From Planomicrobium sp. YIM 101495 (GTDB lineage: Bacteria; Bacillota; Bacilli; Bacillales_A; Planococcaceae): a stretch of DNA of 64,000 nucleotides. The notes beneath the pieces are model-generated. The model saw only the letters and a program-made list of their open reading frames with translations. It was not told the origin of the DNA and ran no database searches. Below are positions 8,255-16,233 of the stretch, in pieces; position 1 is the first letter of the stretch, and every line of letters begins with the position of its first letter. A program made the position numbers and the translations under genes. The DNA lies in the NCBI RefSeq assembly GCF_009707665.1, contig NZ_WLZW01000003.1, positions 124,001-188,000 of the forward strand, read 5' to 3'.

Positions 8255-10678
8255 TTACTCTTTAACGCGCATCAGCCGCAAGCTGTTGAGTGCAACCAGA
8301 AGGGTAGCGCCCATATCCGACATGATGGCGATCCACAGGGTCAGCCAACCCGGAATGACCAATAGCAGCGCAATCACTTTGATGCCGATGGCGAACGTAA
8401 TGTTCGCTTTGATGATATTCAGGGATTTCCGGCTCAATTTCACCGTGAATGGCAGCTTGCTCAAATCGTCGCCCATCAAAGCGACATCCGCCGTTTCCAA
8501 AGCGGTATCCGTTCCGGCTCCGCCCATGGCAATCCCGACCGTAGAAGCGGCGAGTGCCGGCGCGTCGTTCACGCCGTCTCCAATCATCGCCACCTTGCCG
8601 TACTCGGCCCGTAAGCGTTTGATGACATTCAATTTGTCCTCCGGCATCAGCTCGGCCTGGATTTCGGTGACGCCGACCTCTCGGCCGATGGCCTGACCGG
8701 TCGCTTTGTTGTCACCCGTCAGCATAATTGTCTTCTTGATGCCCATGTCGTGCAGCTTCTGGATGACTTCTTTGCTGGAGTCCCGGACTTCATCGGCCAC
8801 GGCAATGACTGCCAGAATATTCTGTTCCGTTCCGATGATCATCGCCGTCTTGCCCTGATTTTGAAGAGCTGTGACTTTTTGTTCCAGGTTCTTATCGGCA
8901 CTTGCGGCGCCCAGCTCATTGAAGAGAATCGGGCTGCCGATGTAGTACGTGATTCCTTCGACAGTTCCCTTAATCCCTTTGCCGGTAATGGAAGAAAAGT
9001 CTTCGACCAAGACCGAAGAATAAGAAATGTTCTCGGCGTCCGCTTTTTTCATGATGGCGGAGGCAAGGGGATGCTGCGAGCGGTACTCCAGCGCGGTCAC
9101 GATGGACAGCAGCTCTTTTTCGTCTACTTGCTTGTTCAGGACTTCAAAATCCGTGACGACGGGAACCCCTTTGGTGAGGGTACCGGTCTTGTCAAACGCG
9201 ATGGCCTTCAGCGCACCCATTTCCTCCAAGTAGACGCCGCCTTTGATCAACACGCCTTTTTTCGCAGCGTTCCCGATGGCGGATACGATTGAAATCGGCG
9301 TGGAGATGACCAGTGCACACGGACAGCCCACCACTAATACAGCCAACCCTTGATAAACCCAGGTTTCCCAGCTGGCATCAAACAGAAGGGGCGGCACAAT
9401 GGCCACGAGTGCGGCAACCGCCATGATGATCGGTGTGTAGTACTTCGCAAACTTATCGACAAACGCCTGGGAAGGGGCGCGTTCGCCCTGCGCTTCTTCG
9501 ACCAGGTGAATGATTTTCGCAATGGTCGTGTCTTCGACCAGTTTGGTGATTTGGACTTCCAGCAAACCTTCTTCGTTCAGCGTACCGGCGAAGACATCAT
9601 CATTCACCGTCTTGGCGACCGGCACGGATTCCCCGGTGATGGCCGCCTGATTGACCGCCGAATACCCGTTGGTCACCGTGCCGTCCATCGCAATCTTCTG
9701 TCCCGGTCTGACAATCATGGTGTCGCCCACCACAATGTCGTCCACCGAAATTAACTGTTCTTGGCCATTCCGCCGGACCAGTGCCTCTTTCGGAGCGATG
9801 TCCATCAACGAACGGATGGATTGTCTCGCCCGGTCCATGGAATAGCGTTCCAGTGCTTCACTGATCGCAAAGAGGATGACCACGATGGACGCTTCCGCCC
9901 ATTCCCCGATAAAGGCTGCCCCGATGACCGCAACGGTCATGAGGGTCTTCATGTCGAAATCCAGGCGAATCAGGTTCTGGAAGCCGACTTTGAAGAGCGA
10001 GTACCCGCCAATGACAATCGCCGCCACAAACAGGAGCGACGTCATCAGGTTGTCTTCGCCGTTGACGAACTGGGAAATGTAGCCGAACACGATCAGCAGG
10101 GTGGAGTAGAGCAAGGTGCTGTGCTTTTGGTAGAAAGGCACTTTCTTCTCTGTTCGAGCTGGCGCTTTTTCGGTTCCGGTATTCGTGATAGCTGGACGTC
10201 CTGTAATTTCAGGCGCCACCTTCAAGTTTTCAAACGCACCGGCTTTCTCCAATTCGTCGATGGTCGCTGCCCCGTAAACGGAAATTTTTGAAGCCCCGAA
10301 GTTCACTTTGGCATCCTGGACACCGGGGATTTGCTTGACGTTGTTCTCAAACTTCCCGGCGCAGTTCGCGCATGTAAAGCCTTCGACCCGGAAGACATTT
10401 TTGTCTTCGACGGTCACTTCAGGAGCCGCCTGGCGTTTCGGTTTTTCCGGTGCGACCTTCAAATTCTCGAAAGCGCCGGCTTTTTCAAGTTCCTCGACCG
10501 TCGCCTCGCCGTAGACCGCAATTTTCGAAGCCCCAAAGTTCACTTTGGCATCCTGGACACCGGGAATCTGTTTGACGTTCTTCTCGAATTTCCCGGCGCA
10601 ATTCGCACACGAAAAGCCCTCAACCCGGTAGACCGTTTTGTCTTCTGTTTCCTTCGTTTTTTCAACCAACGGAAACAA
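8255..10678 (-). CDS. cadA: Cd/Zn/Pb-exporting P1B-type ATPase CadA with two HMA domains
   Basis: 807 residues. Two nearly identical N-terminal HMA domains carry CANC at residues 24-27 and 103-106; they share long identical stretches, so they arose by recent tandem duplication. The ATPase core shows TGES, the CPC motif ([10 protein letters not shown]) in the metal-transport helix, DKTGTLTKG (phosphorylated Asp), TGDN and [11 protein letters not shown]. This is the P1B-2 class that pumps Cd(II), Zn(II) and Pb(II) out of the cell. Single-HMA CadA is about 730 residues; the extra domain explains the length. It overlaps cadC by 17 bases and is co-transcribed with it. Confidence 0.94.
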   Translation of the reverse strand: MFPLVEKTKETEDKTVYRVEGFSCANCAGKFEKNVKQIPGVQDAKVNFGASKIAVYGEATVEELEKAGAFENLKVAPEKPKRQAAPEVTVEDKNVFRVEGFTCANCAGKFENNVKQIPGVQDAKVNFGASKISVYGAATIDELEKAGAFENLKVAPEITGRPAITNTGTEKAPARTEKKVPFYQKHSTLLYSTLLIVFGYISQFVNGEDNLMTSLLFVAAIVIGGYSLFKVGFQNLIRLDFDMKTLMTVAVIGAAFIGEWAEASIVVILFAISEALERYSMDRARQSIRSLMDIAPKEALVRRNGQEQLISVDDIVVGDTMIVRPGQKIAMDGTVTNGYSAVNQAAITGESVPVAKTVNDDVFAGTLNEEGLLEVQITKLVEDTTIAKIIHLVEEAQGERAPSQAFVDKFAKYYTPIIMAVAALVAIVPPLLFDASWETWVYQGLAVLVVGCPCALVISTPISIVSAIGNAAKKGVLIKGGVYLEEMGALKAIAFDKTGTLTKGVPVVTDFEVLNKQVDEKELLSIVTALEYRSQHPLASAIMKKADAENISYSSVLVEDFSSITGKGIKGTVEGITYYIGSPILFNELGAASADKNLEQKVTALQNQGKTAMIIGTEQNILAVIAVADEVRDSSKEVIQKLHDMGIKKTIMLTGDNKATGQAIGREVGVTEIQAELMPEDKLNVIKRLRAEYGKVAMIGDGVNDAPALAASTVGIAMGGAGTDTALETADVALMGDDLSKLPFTVKLSRKSLNIIKANITFAIGIKVIALLLVIPGWLTLWIAIMSDMGATLLVALNSLRLMRVKE

Positions 10679-11033
10679 CCTCCTTCTGATGGATGAAGGC
10701 CACTTGCACCAAGTGTTTCACATGCGCGTCATCCAGTGAGTAGTAGACCAACTTGCCTTCCTTGCTGTATTTCGCCAACCCCATATTATTCAGTAGTCGC
10801 AGGTGGTAGGAGGCGGTTGCGGTAGATGAACCGATGATATTCGCAACGTCACACACACACAGTTTGTCCTCCAGCGATAAGGCGTAGGCGATCTTGATAC
10901 GCGTATCGTCCGACAACGCCTTGAAGATCTTCGCCACTTCCAATGGATTTTGTTCAGACAGTTGCTGCTGGACTCGTTCCACCTTTTCTTCATCTACACA
11001 GACCACATCACAAATCTCTTTTGCCATTTTCAT
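10662..11033 (-). CDS. cadC: ArsR/SmtB-family metal-responsive repressor CadC
   Basis: 123 residues. The Cd/Pb thiolate-site cysteines of CadC are in place: Cys8 and Cys12 in the N-terminal arm and Cys59/Cys61 in [10 protein letters not shown] at the winged-helix core. The recognition helix is [13 protein letters not shown]. It represses cad promoters and leaves DNA when Cd(II), Pb(II) or Zn(II) binds. A second in-frame ATG two codons in (11027) has slightly better spacing from AAAGGAG and may be the real start. It precedes and overlaps cadA, and probably also controls the adjacent cadD through the operators at 11798-11875. Confidence 0.93.
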   Translation of the reverse strand: MKMAKEICDVVCVDEEKVERVQQQLSEQNPLEVAKIFKALSDDTRIKIAYALSLEDKLCVCDVANIIGSSTATASYHLRLLNNMGLAKYSKEGKLVYYSLDDAHVKHLVQVAFIHQKEVVSVG

Positions 11034-11122
11034 TCACTCCTTTTTCTCACTTCTGTTTACTCATTCGTTTTTTCAAGTAAGTGATTTTCTTCTATATAAA
11101 ACAAAGAGTGCAAAGAATCACT

Positions 11123-11740
11123 TCAACTCACCAATCCCCAAAGGAAACGGAAAGTCCCATTCTCCGCCATAATCAAGATGCCGAGCCCGATGAAGACAAT
11201 CGGCACAATCCACCGTTCCCATTTCTCTATCGTTTCAGAAATCGTTTTAACGGCTGCCAACCGGTAACTGAGGTAACACAAGACGGCGACCAGGATGGCA
11301 AAGACAACCAGCATCACCACAGTTTCACTTGGATTCAAGGTTGAAAAGTAGGGTATGTAGACGCCAATGTTGTCGCCGCCAGCCGCCAGGGTAATGACTG
11401 TAATGGTGACAAACAAGCGATTGGGGTTTCCGGAAGACAAACGGGACAGGAGATTCTCTTCGTCGTCCTCGTCTTCTTCTCGCTTCCAGACCCGGATGCC
11501 CAGGTAAATCGGAATGAGCCCTAGCAAGCCCACCCAGTGGGACGGCACAAGCGTCAGGCCGTACGCAGCCAACAGGCTGACGCCCACCAAGATGGCTGTT
11601 CCTAGGTATTGTCCGATGACAATGGATTTTAACTGGCCTTTTTTCATCGTTTGTGAAAACAGGATCAGCAAAATAATGACGTAATCAATGCTGGTCGCCA
11701 CATAAGCGGCAACCGCGGTAAAAATCGTGGTTAACAGCAC
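11123..11740 (-). CDS. cadD: CadD-family cadmium resistance transporter
   Basis: About 205 residues with five hydrophobic helices. It opens with TAVAAYVATSIDYVIIL, the signature start of CadD/LysE-like cadmium transporters. I place the start at the GTG at 11740 because AAAGGAG lies 5 bases upstream; the ATG at 11746 touches that site and is a poor fit. A charged cytosolic loop (KREEDEDDEENLLSRL) sits between the helix pairs. CadD confers Cd resistance by efflux or sequestration at the membrane. It is a separate unit ahead of cadC, with its own strong, operator-flanked promoter. Confidence 0.9.
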   Translation of the reverse strand: MLLTTIFTAVAAYVATSIDYVIILLILFSQTMKKGQLKSIVIGQYLGTAILVGVSLLAAYGLTLVPSHWVGLLGLIPIYLGIRVWKREEDEDDEENLLSRLSSGNPNRLFVTITVITLAAGGDNIGVYIPYFSTLNPSETVVMLVVFAILVAVLCYLSYRLAAVKTISETIEKWERWIVPIVFIGLGILIMAENGTFRFLWGLVS

Positions 11741-11797
11741 CCTCATCTCCTTTACGGATATCCTAGTGTGAAGTGATACCCTCTGATAGTTATACAT

Positions 11798-11875
11798 TCA
11801 AACGAACGTTTGATTAATGCAAGTGTACAAAGATTTCGCTAGATTGTCAATTATATATTCAAATGATTGTTTTAA
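11798..11875 (-). promoter_or_regulatory. cadD promoter with two CadC-type operators
   Basis: On the minus strand, -35 TTGACA (11850-11845) and -10 TACACT (11827-11822) are separated by exactly 17 bp. The inverted repeat TCAAAC-GAAC-GTTTGA (11798-11813) lies just downstream, near the transcription start. An imperfect one, TTCAAATGATTGTTTTAA (11858-11875), lies just upstream of -35. Both resemble the TCAAAT...ATTTGA operators of CadC; the assignment is inferred. Confidence 0.75.
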
Positions 11876-12054
11876 TGTTTGGGCATGCTTGTTAGAATGA
11901 ACAGGGAGCGACAAGTGGCAAGGCAAATTGAAATTTAGTATGGCCAATGCCTGCATGTCTTGTTAAGCATTCTATCTTTATAAAAGCTGGAAATGGTATA
12001 GAAGAACAATGTGGAGTAGTTGATTGATAAATCATGATAGGAAAGAGGGATAAT

Positions 12055-12741
12055 ATGGATAAAAACAATAAGAAGAAACAGTCCGGAATGAAGTTCGCAG
12101 TTCTCCTGACACTATTGGCGGTTGGCATTTTAGCAGCAATCGTCGTGCTCACAAACCAGCAATCTGCTTCACCCGTGGAAACAGGAGAAGTGGATATTAC
12201 GGGCCAGCCAACGCTTGGTGAAAGTGATGCACCGGTCACGGTCGTGGAATTCGGGGATTTCAAATGCCCGTCCTGTAAAGCTTGGGGAGAAATGGTATAT
12301 CCGCAGCTGGTGGCGGACTATGTCGAGACGGGGGATGTGAAGTTCTCCTACATCAATGTCCTGTTCCATGGCAATGAATCGATGATCGGCTCTTTGGCGG
12401 CGGAAGCAGTCTATGAACAAAGTCCGAACGATTACTGGGATTTCCACAAAGCTCTATTTGCGGAACAGCCGGCAGTTGAAAATCACGATGCCCCTTGGCT
12501 GACACAGGAAAAAACGGTGGAAGTGGCTTCCCAATTCCCGGCCATTGACCTGGAACAGCTGAAGGAAGACATGGAAAAGCAAACGGCCATGGACAAAGTC
12601 AAAACAGATGAAGCGTTGGTGGAAGAACACGGGGTAGCGATGACACCAACGATCGTGGTCAATGGACAGACGCTGGAAGATCCGTTTGATTACGATGCCA
12701 TCAAAGCATTGATCGATGAAGCGTTAGCGGAGGAAAACTAA
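12055..12741 (+). CDS. Membrane-anchored DsbA-like thiol oxidase (BdbD type)
   Basis: 228 residues from the ATG at 12055, chosen for the AAAGAGGG site; an ATG 21 bases earlier lacks one. One N-terminal membrane anchor (residues 13-33) is followed by a DsbA-like thioredoxin fold with the active site CPSC (Cys71/Cys74) in EFGDFKCPSCK. The cis-Pro loop appears as VAMTPTIVV. It introduces disulfides into exported proteins and is re-oxidised by a DsbB/BdbC partner, which is encoded immediately downstream (stop and start overlap as TAATG). Confidence 0.92.
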   Translation: MDKNNKKKQSGMKFAVLLTLLAVGILAAIVVLTNQQSASPVETGEVDITGQPTLGESDAPVTVVEFGDFKCPSCKAWGEMVYPQLVADYVETGDVKFSYINVLFHGNESMIGSLAAEAVYEQSPNDYWDFHKALFAEQPAVENHDAPWLTQEKTVEVASQFPAIDLEQLKEDMEKQTAMDKVKTDEALVEEHGVAMTPTIVVNGQTLEDPFDYDAIKALIDEALAEEN

Positions 12742-13181
12742 TGGACGAAACCCATAAAGTATCGGATAAAAGGGGCTTCTTGCTATACGGAGCTTGGTTC
12801 GTCTCGTTGATTGCAACGCTCGGCAGTCTGTATTTCAGTGAAATCAAGGGGTTCATCCCGTGTGACCTGTGCTGGTTTCAGCGGATTTTCATGTATCCGC
12901 TTGTGTTGATTTTAGGAATCGCGACGTTCCAGAACGATTGGAAGGTTGTCCGCTATGCCCTGCCTTTATCAGTTATCGGGGGAAGCATCTCGGTCCTGCA
13001 TTACATGGAACAAAAGATACCGGGGTTCGGTGGTATCCGGCCATGTGTAAGCGGCGTTCCCTGTAGCGCAGAGTATATCAATTGGTTTGGGTTCATCACC
13101 ATCCCCTTCCTCGCATTTATCGCTTTCCTCTTAATCAGTGTGGCGATGGTAATTCTAGTAATGAAGAATAGAGCGAACTGA
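12741..13181 (+). CDS. DsbB-like quinone:thiol oxidoreductase (BdbC)
   Basis: 146 residues, four membrane helices. The first external pair is CDLC (Cys41/Cys44) in the family motif CDLCWFQR. The second is Cys102/Cys108 in RPCVSGVPC. The protein passes electrons from the DsbA-like partner to menaquinone. Its ATG overlaps the partner's stop by one base, showing translational coupling. It ends with a typical DsbB/BdbC C-terminal helix (SVAMVILVM). Confidence 0.93.
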   Translation: MDETHKVSDKRGFLLYGAWFVSLIATLGSLYFSEIKGFIPCDLCWFQRIFMYPLVLILGIATFQNDWKVVRYALPLSVIGGSISVLHYMEQKIPGFGGIRPCVSGVPCSAEYINWFGFITIPFLAFIAFLLISVAMVILVMKNRAN

Positions 13182-13285
13182 CGGATCGCCCCTAACAATC
13201 TATCACGAACTGTCATTTTTACAGAAAGCGGCGATAGGGCAGTTAAGGAACTATACACGTCAATCATCTAAAAGGAGACTGTTCT

Positions 13286-13993
13286 ATGGCTGAAGTAAGT
13301 TTATTGCTGGCGTTCGGCGCCGGATTGTTATCGTTCCTCTCGCCTTGCGCGCTTCCACTGTACCCGGCTTTTTTGTCCTACATCACTGGTGTCTCGGTCA
13401 ATGAGCTGAAAACCGGAAAAGGGGCGATGAAAAAGAGCGCGTTGATCCATACGGTGCTGTTTTTGGTCGGGTTTTCCATCATCTTTCTGGCGCTCGGGTT
13501 GTCCACTTCGTTCATCGGCTCGTTCTTTTTTGAGAACGCCGACCTGCTGCGCCAGCTGGGTGCCATCTTGATGGTGTTTTTCGGCTTGGTGCTGACCGGT
13601 GTCCTGAAATTCGACTTCCTGCTTTCGGATAAGAAAGTCCATTTTCAAAAACGGCCATCGGGCTATACCGGCTCCGTGGTAATTGGGCTGGGCTTCGCCG
13701 CCGGATGGACGCCGTGTACCGGCCCCATCCTGGCCGCGGTGATAGCGATGGGGATCGCCGATCCGAGCCGCGGGCTCTTGTATATGCTGTTTTACGTCCT
13801 CGGCTTTGCCATTCCGTTCCTCTTGATGTCGTTCTTCATCGAGAAGATGACCTTCCTAAAGAAACGGAGTGCGCAGTTCATGTCGATCGGCGGAGGCTTG
13901 ATGGTCATCATGGGTCTCATGTTGTATTTCGATATGATGACGGACGTCATCGCTTACCTGTCGCAGTTCACGGGTGGGTTCACTGGATTTTAA
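13286..13993 (+). CDS. ccdA: CcdA-type thiol-disulfide electron carrier
   Basis: 235 residues, six membrane helices. The two conserved cysteines are in SPCALPLYPAF (Cys21) and GWTPCTGP (Cys144), the hallmark of CcdA/short DsbD proteins. It carries reducing equivalents from cytoplasmic thioredoxin across the membrane to a ResA-like partner. Spacing of about 100 bases from the BdbC gene and 39 bases from the ResA-like gene suggests one transcription unit with both. Confidence 0.93.
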   Translation: MAEVSLLLAFGAGLLSFLSPCALPLYPAFLSYITGVSVNELKTGKGAMKKSALIHTVLFLVGFSIIFLALGLSTSFIGSFFFENADLLRQLGAILMVFFGLVLTGVLKFDFLLSDKKVHFQKRPSGYTGSVVIGLGFAAGWTPCTGPILAAVIAMGIADPSRGLLYMLFYVLGFAIPFLLMSFFIEKMTFLKKRSAQFMSIGGGLMVIMGLMLYFDMMTDVIAYLSQFTGGFTGF

Positions 13994-14032
13994 TAGACCG
14001 GACTTAAAATATTTAGAAAGGCGTGACGCTAT

Positions 14033-14584
14033 ATGACTGCGAAAAAGAATAAAAAGAAGAACCGTTTGATAATGAGGACAAGCATTTTGCTTGTCCTGGC
14101 AGGGGCTATAATCTTTACCATCTACAATGGATTAACAAAGGAGAAAACTGAATTGCTGCAAGTTGGCGATACAGCACCCGATTTTGCGTTGACTGATTTG
14201 AACGGGGAACGGCATCAGCTGTCTGATTATGAGGGACAAGGGGTGTTCGTGAACTTCTGGGGCACTTGGTGCAAACCATGCGAGAAAGAATTTCCGCTGA
14301 TGGAAAAACAGTACCAAGTGTACAAGGATCAGGGTGTGGAGATACTGGCCGTCAATATTGCTCAGTCGGATTATGAAGTGAGGCAATATGCCGAACAGCG
14401 GAATCTGACGTTCCCTATTGTGATCGACAAGGACAAAAGTGTGATGGAAGCCTACAATATTCGTCCATTGCCGACAACCCTATTAGTAAATCCAGAGGGG
14501 AAAATCGAGAAGATCATTACAGGTGAAATGTCGGAGGAAGACATTCAAAGCTATATGGAACAGATTAAGCCAGCAGAATCTTAA
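14033..14584 (+). CDS. ResA-like membrane-anchored thioredoxin
   Basis: 183 residues: a basic N-terminus, one membrane helix (about 15-31), then an AhpC/TSA-type thioredoxin fold with WCKPC (Cys80/Cys83) in NFWGTWCKPCEKEF. The insert (AQSDYEVRQYAEQRNL) and cis-Pro (RPLPTTLLV) match ResA/StoA proteins, which reduce disulfides outside the membrane using CcdA. In cytochrome c maturation ResA keeps apocytochrome thiols reduced; here the target may instead be a metal-stressed surface protein. It closes the four-gene thiol cassette. Confidence 0.9.
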   Translation: MTAKKNKKKNRLIMRTSILLVLAGAIIFTIYNGLTKEKTELLQVGDTAPDFALTDLNGERHQLSDYEGQGVFVNFWGTWCKPCEKEFPLMEKQYQVYKDQGVEILAVNIAQSDYEVRQYAEQRNLTFPIVIDKDKSVMEAYNIRPLPTTLLVNPEGKIEKIITGEMSEEDIQSYMEQIKPAES

Positions 14585-14637
14585 ACGAAAAACATTGATG
14601 AAAACACCAAAATTTGTGCGTGGTCTAACCACATCCT

Positions 14638-14672
14638 GCGTCTATGAGATGAATTCTCTAGACGCTTTATTT
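14638..14672 (+). terminator. Terminator of the thiol-redox operon
   Basis: GCGTCTA (14638-14644) pairs with TAGACGC (14659-14665), followed by TTTATTTTATT. Confidence 0.75.
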
Positions 14673-14726
14673 TATTCCACCACATCTTTTTATGATAGGA
14701 GTAGAAACTCGAGAACTTGTATTTAA

Positions 14727-14754
14727 AGTTTACATATGAGACATTATCAGAAGT
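14727..14754 (+). other. dif-like Xer recombination site S3
   Basis: Left arm AGTTTACATAT (14727-14737), spacer GAGACA, right arm TTATCAGAAGT (14744-14754). Exact 11-6-11 layout; the left arm differs from the B. subtilis dif arm by one base. It sits at the junction between the cadmium/thiol block and the toxin-antitoxin pair. Confidence 0.78.
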
Positions 14755-14795
14755 TGTAGTCATCAAGTTAAAGAATGACTTGGTTTAATAAAAAA

Positions 14796-14848
14796 GAGTC
14801 CGGCAAAACGAGCACTTTAGAAGTGTCGATATGCCGGGCTCTTTTTTT
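14796..14848. terminator. Bidirectional terminator
   Basis: GAGTCCGGCA (14796-14805) pairs with TGCCGGGCTC (14832-14841); CACTT/AAGTG adds an inner stem. T-runs follow on both strands, serving the toxin gene on the minus strand. Confidence 0.85.
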
Positions 14849-14875
14849 GGAGAAACACCCTGTTCTTCTTTTCAG

Positions 14876-15166
14876 TTAGCTTAATCGATCTTCAGCCATC
14901 TTATAAATCTTTTCTTTATCGCGTTTCCCAATGGCCACAATTTGAATTACTTGGATGGTTCCCTCGGCTTCTCTAAAAATAATTCGCAGGCCCATCTTCT
15001 TGTTTTTCAGCTTGTTGCATTGCGCTAAATTGCCATGAAGGGATTGGCCAGCTTCCATGCCCCTTAACTTAATCCGATCCAGCGCTTTGTTGACAAAGAT
15101 TTTTTGGCTGCCATCCAGCTGGTCATAATCTTCCTTTGAGTACTGTGTCCATTCAAGGTGATACAA
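14876..15166 (-). CDS. RelE/YoeB-like mRNA-interferase toxin
   Basis: 96 residues with the compact RelE fold. The N-terminal YHLEWTQYSKEDYDQL and the core LRIIFREAEGTIQVIQIVAIGKRDKEKIYKMA match the RelE/ParE superfamily; the conserved Arg/Lys near the C-terminus are kept. RelE toxins cleave ribosome-bound mRNA. It is encoded 3 bases after the antitoxin stop, in the same operon. The toxin-antitoxin pair sits just inside dif-like site S3, as is common for p-dif modules. Confidence 0.85.
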   Translation of the reverse strand: MYHLEWTQYSKEDYDQLDGSQKIFVNKALDRIKLRGMEAGQSLHGNLAQCNKLKNKKMGLRIIFREAEGTIQVIQIVAIGKRDKEKIYKMAEDRLS

Positions 15167-15169
15167 CGG

Positions 15170-15490
15170 TTATTCCCACCCGTCTTCTTCATCAATGACA
15201 GGGGATTCAGTTGCGATTGCACCGCGAACTTCCACATCTGAGAAAGTAGAGACGTTTTCCGTCAGCAGCCGTTTTTCAGCTATCAGATCAGCCAGCTGAT
15301 CGTAAAGTTCTTCGATTTCTCTGTTCAAGGACTCATATTGTTTTTGGGTGAGCATAACACCGGCAACCTTTTCGCGGTTGAAGACATACACGCCAGCAGC
15401 CTCTTGATCGGCTTTCTGAAAAGCTTCCATGGGAGACCGTTTGACATTCGAAATTGATGTGGTGGGGATATCAAGTATTCTCATCGCCAT
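15170..15490 (-). CDS. Phd/YefM-family antitoxin
   Basis: 106 residues. The N-terminal DNA-binding fold shows the Phd/YefM pattern TTSISNVKRSPMEAFQKADQ, then VYVFNREKVAGVMLTQKQYE. The acidic C-terminus (about 75-106) would wrap the toxin. It normally represses its own promoter with the toxin as corepressor. Translation starts after AAAGGAGTG. The gene lies next to a full palindromic repeat (15608-15633) that could be promoter-linked. Confidence 0.85.
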   Translation of the reverse strand: MAMRILDIPTTSISNVKRSPMEAFQKADQEAAGVYVFNREKVAGVMLTQKQYESLNREIEELYDQLADLIAEKRLLTENVSTFSDVEVRGAIATESPVIDEEDGWE

Positions 15491-15607
15491 TTATATCCAC
15501 TCCTTTAGGTTAAGTTTATTATACACTTTTGAAAAGACTTTTAAAAGACTTTTTACTTCGTTTTAAAAAACTGAACATGTTATAAGTCTTTAAGATCTGT
15601 GATATTT

Positions 15608-15633
15608 GTTCGTAAAAGTGTACTTTTGCGAAC
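15608..15633. repeat. Full copy of the GTTCGTAAAAG palindrome
   Basis: GTTCGTAAAAG faces CTTTTGCGAAC around TGTA (one mismatch in 26 bp). It is the same family as the copies at 2925-3044, upstream of the antitoxin gene. Confidence 0.75.
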
Positions 15634-15720
15634 GGATTTTAATAGCAAATTGCTCTAAGGTTTAACGAATATGTAATATTCAGTAAATACACTTTCAATA
15701 TCTTTGCTAAATACAAAAAT

Positions 15721-15755
15721 ACGAGCTTCCTTTGCCGAAGGAGCTCGTGTTTTTT
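15721..15755. terminator. Bidirectional terminator after the HMA gene
   Basis: ACGAGCTTCC...GGAGCTCGT forms the stem (15721-15749), with T-runs on both strands; it terminates the minus-strand HMA gene. Confidence 0.75.
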
Positions 15756-15791
15756 ATTCTGCTCATGAGATTTGCAGGTGTTCAGGTGCTG

Positions 15792-16001
15792 TTAAGCGAC
15801 TACCGGATAACCCAATTTCTCAATGACTGTTTTCAATTCTTCCGGCGCTACTTTGTCCGCGTCGTAGACAGCTTTCACTTTACTGGAGTTGAACAGCACT
15901 TTCACTTCCTCGACGCCATCTATTTTCCCTACTTTTCCTTCGATTTTTTTGATGCAGGAAGGGCAAGTGAGCGGTTCCAATTGGAATTTTACTGTGGTCA
16001 T
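15792..16001 (-). CDS. HMA-domain metallochaperone (CopZ-like)
   Basis: 69 residues, a single ferredoxin-like HMA domain with the metal site CPSC at residues 12-15 (EPLTCPSCIKKIEG). The ATG at 16001 follows AAAGGAGAGATTGAC, so longer readings upstream are rejected. It would shuttle Cu(I) or another soft metal to a P-type ATPase that lacks its own HMA domain, and such an ATPase is encoded divergently at 16234. It shares the CPSCIKKIE motif with the second HMA protein at 23352, and its promoter has the same architecture. Confidence 0.88.
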   Translation of the reverse strand: MTTVKFQLEPLTCPSCIKKIEGKVGKIDGVEEVKVLFNSSKVKAVYDADKVAPEELKTVIEKLGYPVVA

Positions 16002-16032
16002 GTCAATCTCTCCTTTGTTTTTTTCTACCTTA

Positions 16033-16074
16033 AGTATAGGACGCCCATCCATCCAGTTCCTTGACGGCCATCAA
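16033..16074 (-). promoter_or_regulatory. FNR-type box and -10 of the HMA gene
   Basis: The box TTGACGGCCATCAA (16061-16074) fits the FNR consensus TTGAT-N4-ATCAA. On the minus strand the -10 TATACT (16038-16033) lies 22 bases downstream, which centres the box near -41.5. There is no good -35, as expected for an activated class II promoter. Confidence 0.8.
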
Positions 16075-16144
16075 TCTTTTGAACGGAATAAGCTTCACGG
16101 TAGTTATAGAAATGGAAGAAAGAAAATGTAAAAAACTTCAGTGC

Positions 16145-16186
16145 TTGATGAAGGTCAAGTTATTCTGTCTCGAAACCACTTAAGAT
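16145..16186 (+). promoter_or_regulatory. FNR-type box and -10 of the P-type ATPase gene
   Basis: The box TTGATGAAGGTCAA (16145-16158) is followed 22 bases later by TAAGAT (16181-16186). The spacing equals that of the divergent HMA promoter and of the promoter at 23283. Confidence 0.72.
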
Positions 16187-16233
16187 AAGGGTGTAAAGAA
16201 AATAACAGTCGAAAGAAAGAGGAGTGGAACAAA

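Noticed and set aside
8750..9292. Long open frame antisense to cadA
   Set aside because: It mirrors cadA codons, has no start signal and no family features; a shadow frame.
11041..11100. CadC operator before cadC
   Set aside because: Only a weak ACTTGA/TGAGT symmetry is visible; not good enough to call.
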